This document shows, one piece after another, positions 36,861-45,174 of a DNA stretch of 64,000 nucleotides. Source of the DNA: Pseudarthrobacter sp. L1SW (lineage in GTDB: Bacteria > Actinomycetota > Actinomycetes > Actinomycetales > Micrococcaceae); NCBI RefSeq assembly GCF_020809045.1, contig NZ_CP078079.1:3968001-4032000 (forward strand), written 5' to 3'. How positions within the stretch are numbered: the first letter of the stretch is position 1; every line of letters begins with the position of its first letter. The notes under the pieces were generated by a model. That model made no database searches. It was given only the letters and a program-made list of their open reading frames with translations, and was not told where the DNA came from. The position numbers were made by a program, and so were the translations under genes.

Positions 36861-38234
36861 CTACAGCGCCTTGACCGCCCCGAGCACCTGCGCCAGTGAG
36901 TCCTTGGCGTCGCCGAACAGCAGCGAGGTCTGGGGCTCGTACAGCAGGTCGTTCTCGATCCCGGCGAAACCCGGCCGCATGGACCGCTTGAGGAAAATCA
37001 CCTGACGGGCCTCGGCCACTTCCAGGATGGGCATGCCGTAGATGGGGGATCCCTGGGACGTCTTGGCCGCGGGGTTCACCACGTCGTTGGCACCCACCAC
37101 CAGGGCAACGTCCGCGGTTTTGAACTCCGGGTTGATCTCGCCCATTTCCTTCAGCGACTCGTACGGCACATTCGCCTCGGCCAACAGCACGTTCATGTGC
37201 CCGGGCATCCGGCCCGCCACGGGATGGATGGCGAAGTCCACCTCGATGCCCCGCCCCTCCAGGGCCAGCGCCAGTTCGGCGGCGGTGTGCTGGCCCTGCG
37301 CCACCGCCAGGCCGTAGCCCGGAACAATGATCACCCGCTGCGCGTAGCCCAGGAGCACCGCCACGTCCTCCGCGCTGGAGGACCGTACCGGACGCTCGCT
37401 CACGGCGGTGGATCCCGCCGTCGAACCTCCCCGGAAGGCACCGAACAGGATGCCCGCGACGCTCCGGCCCATGGCGGCGGCCATGGCACGGGTGAGGATG
37501 GTACCCGACGCACCTACCAACGTGCCGGCGACCACCAGCAGCACGTTGCCGAGCACCACGCCGGAGGCCGCCACGGCCAGGCCCGTGAAGGCGTTCAGCA
37601 GCGAGATGACGATCGGGACGTCGGCCCCGCCCACGGGCAGCACCAGCAGGATGCCCGCCGCGAGGCCAAGCACCAGCAGCAGCACCGCCAGCGGCAGCGA
37701 GCCGGTGACAACGACGGCAGCGGCGGACGCGACAGCGGCGAGCAGCACCGCGGCCATCACCACGGGGAGGCCCGGGAACAGTACCGGGCGGGTGGTCATC
37801 AGTTCCTGCAGCTTGGCGAACGTGACCCCCGAGCCTGCGAAGGACACGGCGCCCACCAGGAGCGTGAAGACAATTGCCAGCCGCATCCAGGGGTCACCGG
37901 CATGGCTGAGTTCCAGGAGCGCCACCAGCGCCGCCGCCCCGCCGCCCACGCCGTTGAACAGCGCCACAAGCTGCGGCATCTGGGTCATCTTGACCCGCCG
38001 CGCCACCGGGGCGGCAACGGCTGACCCCACGGCGATCGCAGCGATGATCCACGGGATGTTCTCCAGCCGCGCGGACAGGAACACCGTGACGACGGCGATC
38101 AGGGCGCCCGCGGCACCGACCAGGTTGCCGCGGCGGGCCGTCCGGGGGGAGCTGAGCCCGCGCAGCGCCAGGATGAAGAAGACGGCGGCAATGAGGTACA
38201 GGAGCGAGGTCCAGACGGGATCGAGGAGGCTCAT
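36861..38234 (-). CDS. pntB: NAD(P) transhydrogenase, beta subunit
   Basis: 457 residues: about nine membrane helices, then the NADP(H)-binding domain III with VIIVPGYGLAVAQGQHT, HPVAGRMPGHMNVLLAEANVPY and VGANDVVNPAAK. Along with PntA it couples proton flow to hydride transfer from NADH to NADP+. Its ATG overlaps the stop of the small middle gene (ATGA). Confidence 0.95.
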   Translation of the reverse strand: MSLLDPVWTSLLYLIAAVFFILALRGLSSPRTARRGNLVGAAGALIAVVTVFLSARLENIPWIIAAIAVGSAVAAPVARRVKMTQMPQLVALFNGVGGGAAALVALLELSHAGDPWMRLAIVFTLLVGAVSFAGSGVTFAKLQELMTTRPVLFPGLPVVMAAVLLAAVASAAAVVVTGSLPLAVLLLVLGLAAGILLVLPVGGADVPIVISLLNAFTGLAVAASGVVLGNVLLVVAGTLVGASGTILTRAMAAAMGRSVAGILFGAFRGGSTAGSTAVSERPVRSSSAEDVAVLLGYAQRVIIVPGYGLAVAQGQHTAAELALALEGRGIEVDFAIHPVAGRMPGHMNVLLAEANVPYESLKEMGEINPEFKTADVALVVGANDVVNPAAKTSQGSPIYGMPILEVAEARQVIFLKRSMRPGFAGIENDLLYEPQTSLLFGDAKDSLAQVLGAVKAL

Positions 38235-38551
38235 CTGCCGTCCACCTTCCCCGCCGGCGCTTTGGCGCCCAGCGGTTTCTTCGCGTGGAACATGTGCAGC
38301 ATCCGGTCCGTCACCACGAAGCCGCCCACCAGGTTGGCAGTAGCGAGGACGACGGCGAGGAGGGCCACCGCGAGCACCCACGGGTCCGCTGCCTGGCCGG
38401 CCACAATGATGGCGCCCACCAGGATGATCCCGTGGATGGCGTTGGCGCCGGACATCAGGGGCGTGTGCAGGGTGCTGGAGACCTTGGAAACCACCTCGAA
38501 ACCGACGAACACGGCCAGTACGGTAATGGTCAGCAGACTGATTCCGTCCAT
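38231..38551 (-). CDS. pntAB: NAD(P) transhydrogenase, small alpha-2 membrane subunit
   Basis: 106 residues with three hydrophobic helices, equal to the C-terminal membrane part of E. coli PntA. SGANAIHGIILVGA is a family mark. The split alpha subunit (three genes rather than two) is usual in actinobacteria and in Rhodospirillum. Joined to pntAA by TGATG. Confidence 0.92.
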   Translation of the reverse strand: MDGISLLTITVLAVFVGFEVVSKVSSTLHTPLMSGANAIHGIILVGAIIVAGQAADPWVLAVALLAVVLATANLVGGFVVTDRMLHMFHAKKPLGAKAPAGKVDGR

Positions 38552-39720
38552 CAGAGCACCCCTTCCCGCCGGCTGCCGGCCCGCTCCGCCAGCAGATCCG
38601 CCGTCGGCCGGTGCCGCACTTCCCCGTCGTGCGTCAGGCAGGCGCCGGCCAGCACTTCGTCCCCAAAGTCGGGGACCAGGGCCCCTTCCCGGACCATGAG
38701 CGCCACCAGGTTGGCAACGTTCTTGGCGTAGAGGCGGGAGGCGTCGGAGGCCATGGCCGAGGGGGCGTCCTTCAGGCCCACCAGCGTGACGAAGCCGGAA
38801 CCGTCCGCCGTGGGCACCGGGATGTCCTGTCCTGGAACCACTGACTCCACGTTGCCGCCGGACTCTGCGGCGAGGTCCACGACGACGGATCCGGCCCGCA
38901 TGCCCTGGACCATCTCGGTGGTGACCAGGAGGGGTGCGCGCCTGCCCGGGACGGCCGCCGTCGTAATCAGCACGTCCGCCTGGGCCACATGCGGGGCGAG
39001 CAGCTGCCTCTGCCGGGTGCCGGCGTCCGAACTGAGCTGGCGGGCATAACCACCGGCTGCTTCCGCGGTTTCCAGGTCCAGCCGGATGAAGGTGCCGCCC
39101 ATGGAGGCCACCTCGTCCGCTGAGGCGGGGCGGATGTCGTTGGCGAAGACGCGGGCGCCCAGGCGTTTGGCGGTGCCGATGGCCTGCAGGCCGGCCACGC
39201 CGGCGCCGAGCACCAAGACCCGGGCGGGCGGGACGGTGCCGGCGGCGGTCATGTACAGCGGGAAAAACCTGGGCAGCCGGATGGCCGCTTCCAGGACGCA
39301 GCGGTAGCCGGCCACCAGGGCCTGGGAACTGAGGGCGTCCATGGACTGGGCGCGGGAGATGCGGGGCACCAGTTCCAGGGCGAAGGCCGTGACGCCGGCG
39401 TCTGCGAGCGCCTCCACCGTTGGGAGTTCGGACGACGGCGACGCGAGCCCCACGGTGACGGCGCCCCTTTTCAGGGACCGGGCGGTTTCCGGGTCGAGGG
39501 GCCGGACGTGGGCGAGGACGTCCAGTTGGGCGAGGTCGAGGTCATGGACGAGGTGCGCCCCGGCCTGGGTGTATGCCAGGTCCGGGTATCCCGCCGCCGC
39601 GCCGGCGTCTTCCTCCAGGAGTATCTCGACGCCGAGCGCCGCCAGTTGCTTCACCGTTTCCGGTGTGGCGGCCACGCGGCGTTCGCCCTCCCGACGTTCC
39701 CGCGGTATACCCAGTTTCAC
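38551..39720 (-). CDS. pntAA: NAD(P) transhydrogenase, alpha-1 NAD(H)-binding subunit
   Basis: 389 residues of the alanine dehydrogenase/PNT family. It starts MKLGIPRERREGERRVAATPE, has RAQSMDALSSQALVAGYRC for domain dimer contact, and VLVLGAGVAGLQAIGTAKRLGA for the Rossmann NAD site near residue 170. First gene of pntAA-pntAB-pntB. Confidence 0.95.
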   Translation of the reverse strand: MKLGIPRERREGERRVAATPETVKQLAALGVEILLEEDAGAAAGYPDLAYTQAGAHLVHDLDLAQLDVLAHVRPLDPETARSLKRGAVTVGLASPSSELPTVEALADAGVTAFALELVPRISRAQSMDALSSQALVAGYRCVLEAAIRLPRFFPLYMTAAGTVPPARVLVLGAGVAGLQAIGTAKRLGARVFANDIRPASADEVASMGGTFIRLDLETAEAAGGYARQLSSDAGTRQRQLLAPHVAQADVLITTAAVPGRRAPLLVTTEMVQGMRAGSVVVDLAAESGGNVESVVPGQDIPVPTADGSGFVTLVGLKDAPSAMASDASRLYAKNVANLVALMVREGALVPDFGDEVLAGACLTHDGEVRHRPTADLLAERAGSRREGVL

Positions 39721-39891
39721 CCGCCGTCTCCCCTCGTTGCACGGGTGCGGCAGCGCCGCCCTGCTGGGACGTTGGCCTGTGTGGACCGTGGGTCTTCGCG
39801 GAGCGGCGCTGCTGCACGTAGTTGGCTAGAGTCTATGGCCCGCACCGCTGCCGCGGGAGTGGGGCGGCGTTCTTGGTGGTAAACAGTTACC

Positions 39892-40224
39892 TTACGGGTC
39901 CCCCGCGTGCCGGCGGCTGCCTTGTTCCCCGCCCGCCAGCCGGTAGGAATCCTGGAGCAGTTCCGCCAGCAGCTTCCCGTCGATCCAGTCCAGCCGCACC
40001 AGCACCAGTTGGGGAGAGCGTTCGTGATGCGGGGTCCAAAAGAAGGTTTCCGGCTCCGTTCCTGCCAGGGCCTCGCGCTCTTCGGTCTTGACGGTGAGGA
40101 CTCCCGGTTCCCAGATCCGGCCCATCAGGGTCTTGGCGAACCAGGCGGGCCGGCCCCAGCTCAGCCGCTCCGTGACGCCCGGGAGTGCCAGGGAAATCCT
40201 GCGGACGTCGTCTTCCGTTGCCAT
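39892..40224 (-). CDS. MmcQ/YjbR family DNA-binding-like protein
   Basis: 110 residues of the MmcQ/YjbR fold: DDVRRISLALPGVTERLSWGRPAWFAK at the start and RSPQLVLVRLDWIDGKLLAELLQDSYRLA near the end. The family has a CyaY-like fold and is of unsettled function. I chose the ATG at 40224, where the family begins. Confidence 0.8.
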   Translation of the reverse strand: MATEDDVRRISLALPGVTERLSWGRPAWFAKTLMGRIWEPGVLTVKTEEREALAGTEPETFFWTPHHERSPQLVLVRLDWIDGKLLAELLQDSYRLAGGEQGSRRHAGDP

Positions 40225-40350
40225 GGGCCACAGTCTGCCTGCGCGCCAGCCGCCGGACAAGAGACGGCGTGGCAAAGCGTTTTTGTCCAGATATGCCGGC
40301 TTCCGCACGTCTGAGGCCTGCATACGTGCACAAAACTCCAGCAGACCCGC

Positions 40351-41172
40351 CTACCCCCGGGCGGTCAGGTCGGCCGAGACGAGTTCCGCCGTCGCCACAA
40401 TCTCCTGCGCCACCGAAGCCAGGAAGGCTTCCGGGTCCGGCTTGGCGGCCACGGCCTGCGCCTGCAGGGAAACGTTCACGGCGGCCACCACCTTGGATCC
40501 GTCATAGACCGGCGCGGCCACGGACATGAGCCCGAGCTCCAGCTCCTGGTCCAGCAGGCACCAGCCCTGGGCCCGGACCGTGTCCAGGACGGCCAGGAGT
40601 TCCTTGGCGCTGCCCAAAGCGCGTGGGGTGAGCGGCTTGATCTCCGCCTCCGCCAGGTACGCCTTGAGGTCGGCAGGAGGCAGCGCGGCAAGCAGTACCC
40701 GGCCCATCGACGTGGCATAGGCGGGGAAGCGCGTGCCCACCGTAATGCCCACGTTCATGATCCGGCGCGTGGTCACCCGGGCGATGTAGGCGATGTCCGT
40801 CCCGTCGAGCACGGCCGCGGAGGTGGATTCGCCCAGCTTCAGTGACAGTTCCTCAAGGTGCGGCTGGGCCAGCTGCGGCAGCGACAGCCCGGACAGGTAC
40901 GCATACCCGAGCTGGAGCACCTTCGCCGTCAGCGCGAATGTCTTGCCGTCGGTCCTGACATAGCCCAGCTCCACCAGGGTGTGCAGGAACCGCCGGGCTG
41001 TGGCCCGCGTCAGCCCGGTGCGCGCAGCCACTTCCGTCAGGGTCATGACCGGATGGACCGTGTCGAACGCACGGATAACGGCGAGCCCGCGGGCCAGGGA
41101 CTGGACATACTGGTCACTGGCCTGCGGGGCAGGCTGGCTGTCTGAACTGACGGCGTCGGTCATGGTTACCAA
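40351..41172 (-). CDS. pcaR: IclR family regulator of the pca pathway (PcaR type)
   Basis: 273 residues with a winged helix at about 45-75 (LTEVAARTGLTRATARRFLHTL) and an IclR effector domain (SLKLGESTSAAVLDGTDIAYIARV). Text and position after pcaJ match PcaR/PcaU-type regulators, which answer to beta-ketoadipate or protocatechuate. It follows pcaJ by 15 nt and so is made with the pathway it controls. The ATG at 41163 is an alternative start. Confidence 0.85.
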   Translation of the reverse strand: MVTMTDAVSSDSQPAPQASDQYVQSLARGLAVIRAFDTVHPVMTLTEVAARTGLTRATARRFLHTLVELGYVRTDGKTFALTAKVLQLGYAYLSGLSLPQLAQPHLEELSLKLGESTSAAVLDGTDIAYIARVTTRRIMNVGITVGTRFPAYATSMGRVLLAALPPADLKAYLAEAEIKPLTPRALGSAKELLAVLDTVRAQGWCLLDQELELGLMSVAAPVYDGSKVVAAVNVSLQAQAVAAKPDPEAFLASVAQEIVATAELVSADLTARG

Positions 41173-41187
41173 TCCTAGGGCCGCCGG

Positions 41188-41865
41188 CTATGGCGTGGCA
41201 GCCGCCGCCTTGAGCGGGACGGGCACAAGTTCCTGCAGCTCTTCCAGGGTGCAGCCGAAGGTCTCGCGGACGGTGACGCCGCCGGGTCCGGTGAGGAACA
41301 CGGCCTTGTCCGTGTAGACGCGGGTGACGCAGCCGACGCCGGTGAGCGGGTAGGTGCAGGACTCCACGAGCTTGGAGGCGCCTTCGCGGGTGAGGAGGGT
41401 CATCATGACGAAGACGTCCTTGGCGCCAGTGGCGAGGTCCATGGCGCCTCCGACAGCGGGGATCGCCCCGGGTGCGCCGGTGTGCCAGTTGGCGAGGTCG
41501 CCGGTGACTGATACCTGGAACGCGCCGAGCACGCAGATGTCCAGGTGCCCGCCGCGCATCATCGCGAAGGAGTCGGCGTGGTGGAAGTACGAGGCGCCGG
41601 GGAGCTCCGTGACGGGGATCTTGCCGGCGTTGATGAGGTCCTCGTCGATCTGGTCCCCCTTGGCTTCGGGGCCCATGCCGAGCATCCCGTTCTCCGTGTG
41701 CAGCGTGATGTTCTGCTCCTCGGTGAGGTAATTGGAGACAAGGGTGGGCTGGCCGATGCCCAGGTTCACAAAGGATCCCGGTGCGATGTCCCGGGCCACC
41801 AAACGGGCGAGGTCGTCCCGGCCCAGCGGGGTGGCGGAGGTCTGGAGGGTTGTTGCGGTGCTCAT
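41188..41865 (-). CDS. pcaJ: 3-oxoadipate CoA-transferase, subunit B
   Basis: 225 residues of the CoA-transferase beta family: VNLGIGQPTLVSNYL and the catalytic glutamate in HTENGMLGMGP. With PcaI it moves CoA from succinyl-CoA to beta-ketoadipate. It lies 2 nt after pcaI. Confidence 0.93.
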   Translation of the reverse strand: MSTATTLQTSATPLGRDDLARLVARDIAPGSFVNLGIGQPTLVSNYLTEEQNITLHTENGMLGMGPEAKGDQIDEDLINAGKIPVTELPGASYFHHADSFAMMRGGHLDICVLGAFQVSVTGDLANWHTGAPGAIPAVGGAMDLATGAKDVFVMMTLLTREGASKLVESCTYPLTGVGCVTRVYTDKAVFLTGPGGVTVRETFGCTLEELQELVPVPLKAAAATP

Positions 41866-41867
41866 TG

Positions 41868-42578
41868 TCAGGCCACCTTCTCGCTCATGCCGGCGGTGCT
41901 GCCGGCGGCGGTGTTGTCGGCGGCCACGCGGACCACTGTGTTGACGTAGATGCCGGGGGTGACTACGTTTTCCGGGTCCAGCGCCCCGACGGGGACAATC
42001 TCGGAGACCTGGACGATGGTCTGCTTCGCTGCAGCGGCCATGATCGGGCCAAAGTTCCGGGCCGTCTTCCGGTAGACCAGGTTGCCCTTGCCGTCGGCCT
42101 TGAGCGCTTTGATCAGGGCGACGTCGGCGTGGATGGGGGTTTCGAAGACCTGGCCGCGGCCGTCAATGATGCGGGTTTCCTTGCCCTCGGCGAGCATGGT
42201 GCCATATCCGGTGGGGGTGAAGAACCCGCCGATCCCGGCCCCGGCCGCGCGGATCCGCTCCGCCAGGTTGCCCTGCGGTACGAGTTCCAGTTCGATCCCG
42301 CCGGCCTTGTACTTGGCGTCGAAGTGCCAGGAATCGGACTGACGCGGGAAGGAGCAGATCATCTTCCGCACGCGGCCTTCCTTGATCAACAGCGCGAGCC
42401 CCTGGTCGCCCTGGCCGGCGTTGTTGTTCACCACGGCCAGGTCCGTGGCGCCGCATTCCAGCAGTGCGTCGATCAGTTCGAACGGCTGCCCGGCGTTGCC
42501 GAACCCGCCGATCATCACGGTGGAGCCGTCCTTGATGCCGGACACGGCCTCCCGGACAGTATCTACAAAATTCAGCAT
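41868..42578 (-). CDS. pcaI: 3-oxoadipate CoA-transferase, subunit A
   Basis: 236 residues of the CoA-transferase alpha family: TVMIGGFGNAGQPFELIDAL with the CoA-binding GGF-x-G motif, FPRQSDSWHFD, and GGFFTPTGYGTMLAEGKE. The ATG at 42578 fits the family start and lies 4 nt after the pcaF stop. Confidence 0.93.
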   Translation of the reverse strand: MLNFVDTVREAVSGIKDGSTVMIGGFGNAGQPFELIDALLECGATDLAVVNNNAGQGDQGLALLIKEGRVRKMICSFPRQSDSWHFDAKYKAGGIELELVPQGNLAERIRAAGAGIGGFFTPTGYGTMLAEGKETRIIDGRGQVFETPIHADVALIKALKADGKGNLVYRKTARNFGPIMAAAAKQTIVQVSEIVPVGALDPENVVTPGIYVNTVVRVAADNTAAGSTAGMSEKVA

Positions 42579-42582
42579 TCGC

Positions 42583-43794
42583 TTAGGCCTTTCCTGTGTT
42601 GTTTCCGGAGGCGGTGACGTTTTCGAGGACCACGGCCAGCCCCTGCCCGACGCCGATGCAGATCGCAGCGACACCCCAGCGTTCGCCGGAGGCCTGCAGC
42701 GACCGCGCCAAAGTGCCCAGGATCCGGGTGCCGGACGCGCCGAGCGGGTGGCCCATGGCGATGGCCCCGCCATGCCGGTTCACGATCGAGGGATCGATGC
42801 CCCAGGCGTTGATGCAGGCCAGGGACTGGGCGGCGAACGCTTCGTTAAGTTCGACGGCGCCCACCTGGTCCCAGCCAATCCCCGCCTTTGCGAGGGCTTT
42901 GTTCGCCGCCTCGACCGGCGCGTAGCCGAAGTACTGCGGATCGTTCGCGTGCGCCCCGCGTCCGGCGATGCGGGCCAGGGGCTCCAGCCCCAGCAGCCCG
43001 GCGGCAGCCTCGGACCCCACCCAGGCCGCGGAGGCGCCGTCGGACAGCGGCGAAGCATTGCCCGCGGTGACGGTCCCGTCCTCGGTCCGGAAGACCGTCT
43101 TCAGCCCGGCGAGCTTCTCTGCCGACGAACCTGCCCGGATGCCTTCGTCCCGGACCAGGTCCGTGCCCGGAACCGGGGCCACGAGGTTGTCGTAGAAGCC
43201 CTCATCCCAGGCGGCGGCGGACAGGTTGTGGGAGTTCGCGGCGAACTCGTCCTGGGCCTCACGGGTCACACCGTACTTCTCCCGCAGCCGTTCGGTGGCC
43301 TCGCCCAGGGAAATGGTCCACTCCTTCGGCATGGCCTTGTTCACCAGGCGCCAGCCGAGCGTGGTGGAAGCCAGGGTCATGTCCCCGGCCGGGTAGGGCT
43401 TCTCCGTCTTGGGCAACACCCAAGGGGCCCGGGACATCGACTCCGCCCCGCCCACCAGCATCAGGTCGGCGTCGCCGGCGTTGATCTGGCGGGAGGCGAT
43501 GATCGCGGCGTCCAGCGAGGAGCCGCAGAGCCGGTTCACCGTGGTGCCCGGGATGGACACCGGCAGGCCGGCCAGCAGGGTGCCCATCCGGGCGATGTTC
43601 CGGTTCTCCTCGCCGGCGCCGTTGGCGTTGCCGAACACCACCTCGTCAATCCGCTCCGGATCCAGCGCCGGGGCGCGCTTCACGGATTCCTTGATCACGT
43701 GCGCGGCAAGGTCGTCGGGGCGGACGGCGGCAAGGCCGGAGCCGAATTTGCCGAACGGGGTGCGCACGGCGTCGTACACAAAAGCCTGGTTCAT
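42583..43794 (-). CDS. pcaF: 3-oxoadipyl-CoA thiolase
   Basis: 403 residues of thiolase with the acyl-enzyme Cys90 in NRLCGSSLDA, the His in NRHGGAIAMGHPLGASG, and the second Cys in CIGVGQGLAVVLE. It splits beta-ketoadipyl-CoA to succinyl-CoA and acetyl-CoA. AAGAGGAG precedes the ATG. A long hairpin separates it from pcaC upstream. Confidence 0.94.
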   Translation of the reverse strand: MNQAFVYDAVRTPFGKFGSGLAAVRPDDLAAHVIKESVKRAPALDPERIDEVVFGNANGAGEENRNIARMGTLLAGLPVSIPGTTVNRLCGSSLDAAIIASRQINAGDADLMLVGGAESMSRAPWVLPKTEKPYPAGDMTLASTTLGWRLVNKAMPKEWTISLGEATERLREKYGVTREAQDEFAANSHNLSAAAWDEGFYDNLVAPVPGTDLVRDEGIRAGSSAEKLAGLKTVFRTEDGTVTAGNASPLSDGASAAWVGSEAAAGLLGLEPLARIAGRGAHANDPQYFGYAPVEAANKALAKAGIGWDQVGAVELNEAFAAQSLACINAWGIDPSIVNRHGGAIAMGHPLGASGTRILGTLARSLQASGERWGVAAICIGVGQGLAVVLENVTASGNNTGKA

Positions 43795-43824
43795 GGTGCT
43801 CCTCTTAATTCTGTCGGTGCCCCT

Positions 43825-43890
43825 CCCAACTAGGTAGCGCTAAGTGTCGTTTTGGAGGCTCATAACGACACTTGGCGCTACCTAGTTGGG
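43825..43890. repeat. 27-bp-arm inverted repeat between pcaC and pcaF
   Basis: Left arm 43825-43851 begins CCCAACTAGGTAGCGC; right arm 43864-43890 ends GGCGCTACCTAGTTGGG. They pair over 27 bp with one mismatch (a G-U pair in one RNA strand) around a 12-nt loop. No T tract follows on the operon strand. It may stabilise or process mRNA, or be a dispersed REP-like element. Confidence 0.85.
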
Positions 43891-43900
43891 CGGGCGGGGT

Positions 43901-44347
43901 TTAGTCGGTGTGGGTTGTGTCCAGCTCGCGGAAGACTTCTTGGGCTGTTTTGAAGGCGGTGTTGGCCGAGGGCACTCCGCAGTAGATGGCGGTCTGGAGC
44001 AGGATTTCCTTGATCTCGTCCCGGCTCAGGCCGTTCCGGACGGCGGCGCGGATGTGCATGGCCAGCTCTTCCCAGTGCCCGTGGGCTACCATCGCCGTGA
44101 TGGTGACGGCGGAGCGCATCTGGCGGGTCAGGCCGGGCCTGGTCCAGATGCCACCCCACGCGATCCGCGTGATCATGTCCTGGAAGTCCTCGGTGAACTC
44201 GTCCTTGTTGGCGTTGGCCCGGTCCACGTGAGCATCACCCAGGACTTCGCGCCGGACCTTCATGCCGCCGTCGTAAATGTCCTGGCTGGTGGCGTCCGGC
44301 CGGACCACACCGTGCCGCTCCGCGCCCGCCTGTCCAAAGCTGCTCAC
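43901..44347 (-). CDS. pcaC: 4-carboxymuconolactone decarboxylase
   Basis: 148 residues of the CMD family: FTEDFQDMITRIAWGGIWTRPGL, TITAMVAHGHWEELAMHIRAA and the ending LLQTAIYCGVPSANTAFK. It decarboxylates gamma-carboxymuconolactone to beta-ketoadipate enol-lactone. It is a separate gene here, overlapping pcaD by 4 nt (ATGA), while many actinobacteria have the fused pcaL. Confidence 0.93.
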   Translation of the reverse strand: MSSFGQAGAERHGVVRPDATSQDIYDGGMKVRREVLGDAHVDRANANKDEFTEDFQDMITRIAWGGIWTRPGLTRQMRSAVTITAMVAHGHWEELAMHIRAAVRNGLSRDEIKEILLQTAIYCGVPSANTAFKTAQEVFRELDTTHTD

Positions 44348-45174
44348 TTGGCTGCCCCCTGCGATTCGGCCCAGGAGATCAGGCCGCGCATCAGTTCCGC
44401 CACGTGGGCCGGCGCCTCGGCGGGGGCCAGGTGCGCCACGCCCTCCAGCGTGACGGCGGTTGCGGTGCCGCCCCCTGCGGTGATGCCCGCGGCCACTTCC
44501 TCCGCGAACGACGGCGGGGCCACCCCGTCCAGCGCGCCGGCTATGACCTGGGTTGGGACCTGGATGCTGCCCAGTTCGCCACGCACGTCAAAGGCGGCAA
44601 GGGCCTCGCAGCAGAACGCGTAGCTGAAACGGTCGGCGTCGCGCAGGGCGTGCAGGAGCCGGCTGCTGAGTTCGGGCTCACGCTCCATGAAGCCCGGCGC
44701 GAACCAGCGCTCCGCAGAGCCCTGGATCATCACGGGCGTGCCCTGGCTGCGGACGGTTTCGGCGCGCTCCAGCCACCCCTCCGGGGTGCCCAGCTTGGCG
44801 CCGCTGCACTGGACGGAAAGGCTCTTGAGCCGCTCGCCATGCTTGATGCCCAGCTGCAGGCCGGTGGCGCCGCCCAGGGAGACGCCGGCGTAGTGGAAGG
44901 ACGCGCCGGGGGCGATGGAATCGACGAGGTCCACCACGGCGTCAGCCAGCGCGGCGACGTCGAACGTCTCGGTGGCGGCGGGCGAGACGCCGTGGCCGGG
45001 CAGGTCCCAGGCCACCACGTCGTAGTCGTTGCCCAGCACGGAAGCAGTGCGGTTCCAGAGGATGGTGGAAGTGCCCAGGGACGGACCCACCACCAGCAAG
45101 GGGTGGTCTCCGAGGGGACGTTGGGGTGACAGCAGCGCTGCCTTCAGGGCCGGCTTAGCCACGGGAAGCTCCAT
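44344..45174 (-). CDS. pcaD: 3-oxoadipate enol-lactonase
   Basis: 276 residues of alpha/beta hydrolase: VVGPSLGTSTILWN near the oxyanion hole, nucleophile elbow GVSLGG, Asp in VIAGALDGVAPP and His in LEGVAHLAPAEAP. It opens the enol-lactone to beta-ketoadipate. The ATG at 45174 lies 20 nt inside the end of pcaB. Confidence 0.92.
   Translation of the reverse strand: MELPVAKPALKAALLSPQRPLGDHPLLVVGPSLGTSTILWNRTASVLGNDYDVVAWDLPGHGVSPAATETFDVAALADAVVDLVDSIAPGASFHYAGVSLGGATGLQLGIKHGERLKSLSVQCSGAKLGTPEGWLERAETVRSQGTPVMIQGSAERWFAPGFMEREPELSSRLLHALRDADRFSYAFCCEALAAFDVRGELGSIQVPTQVIAGALDGVAPPSFAEEVAAGITAGGGTATAVTLEGVAHLAPAEAPAHVAELMRGLISWAESQGAAK

Noticed and set aside
43825-43890. The pca hairpin as a simple rho-independent terminator
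   Set aside because: No T tract follows on the minus strand and five pca genes lie downstream in the same direction.
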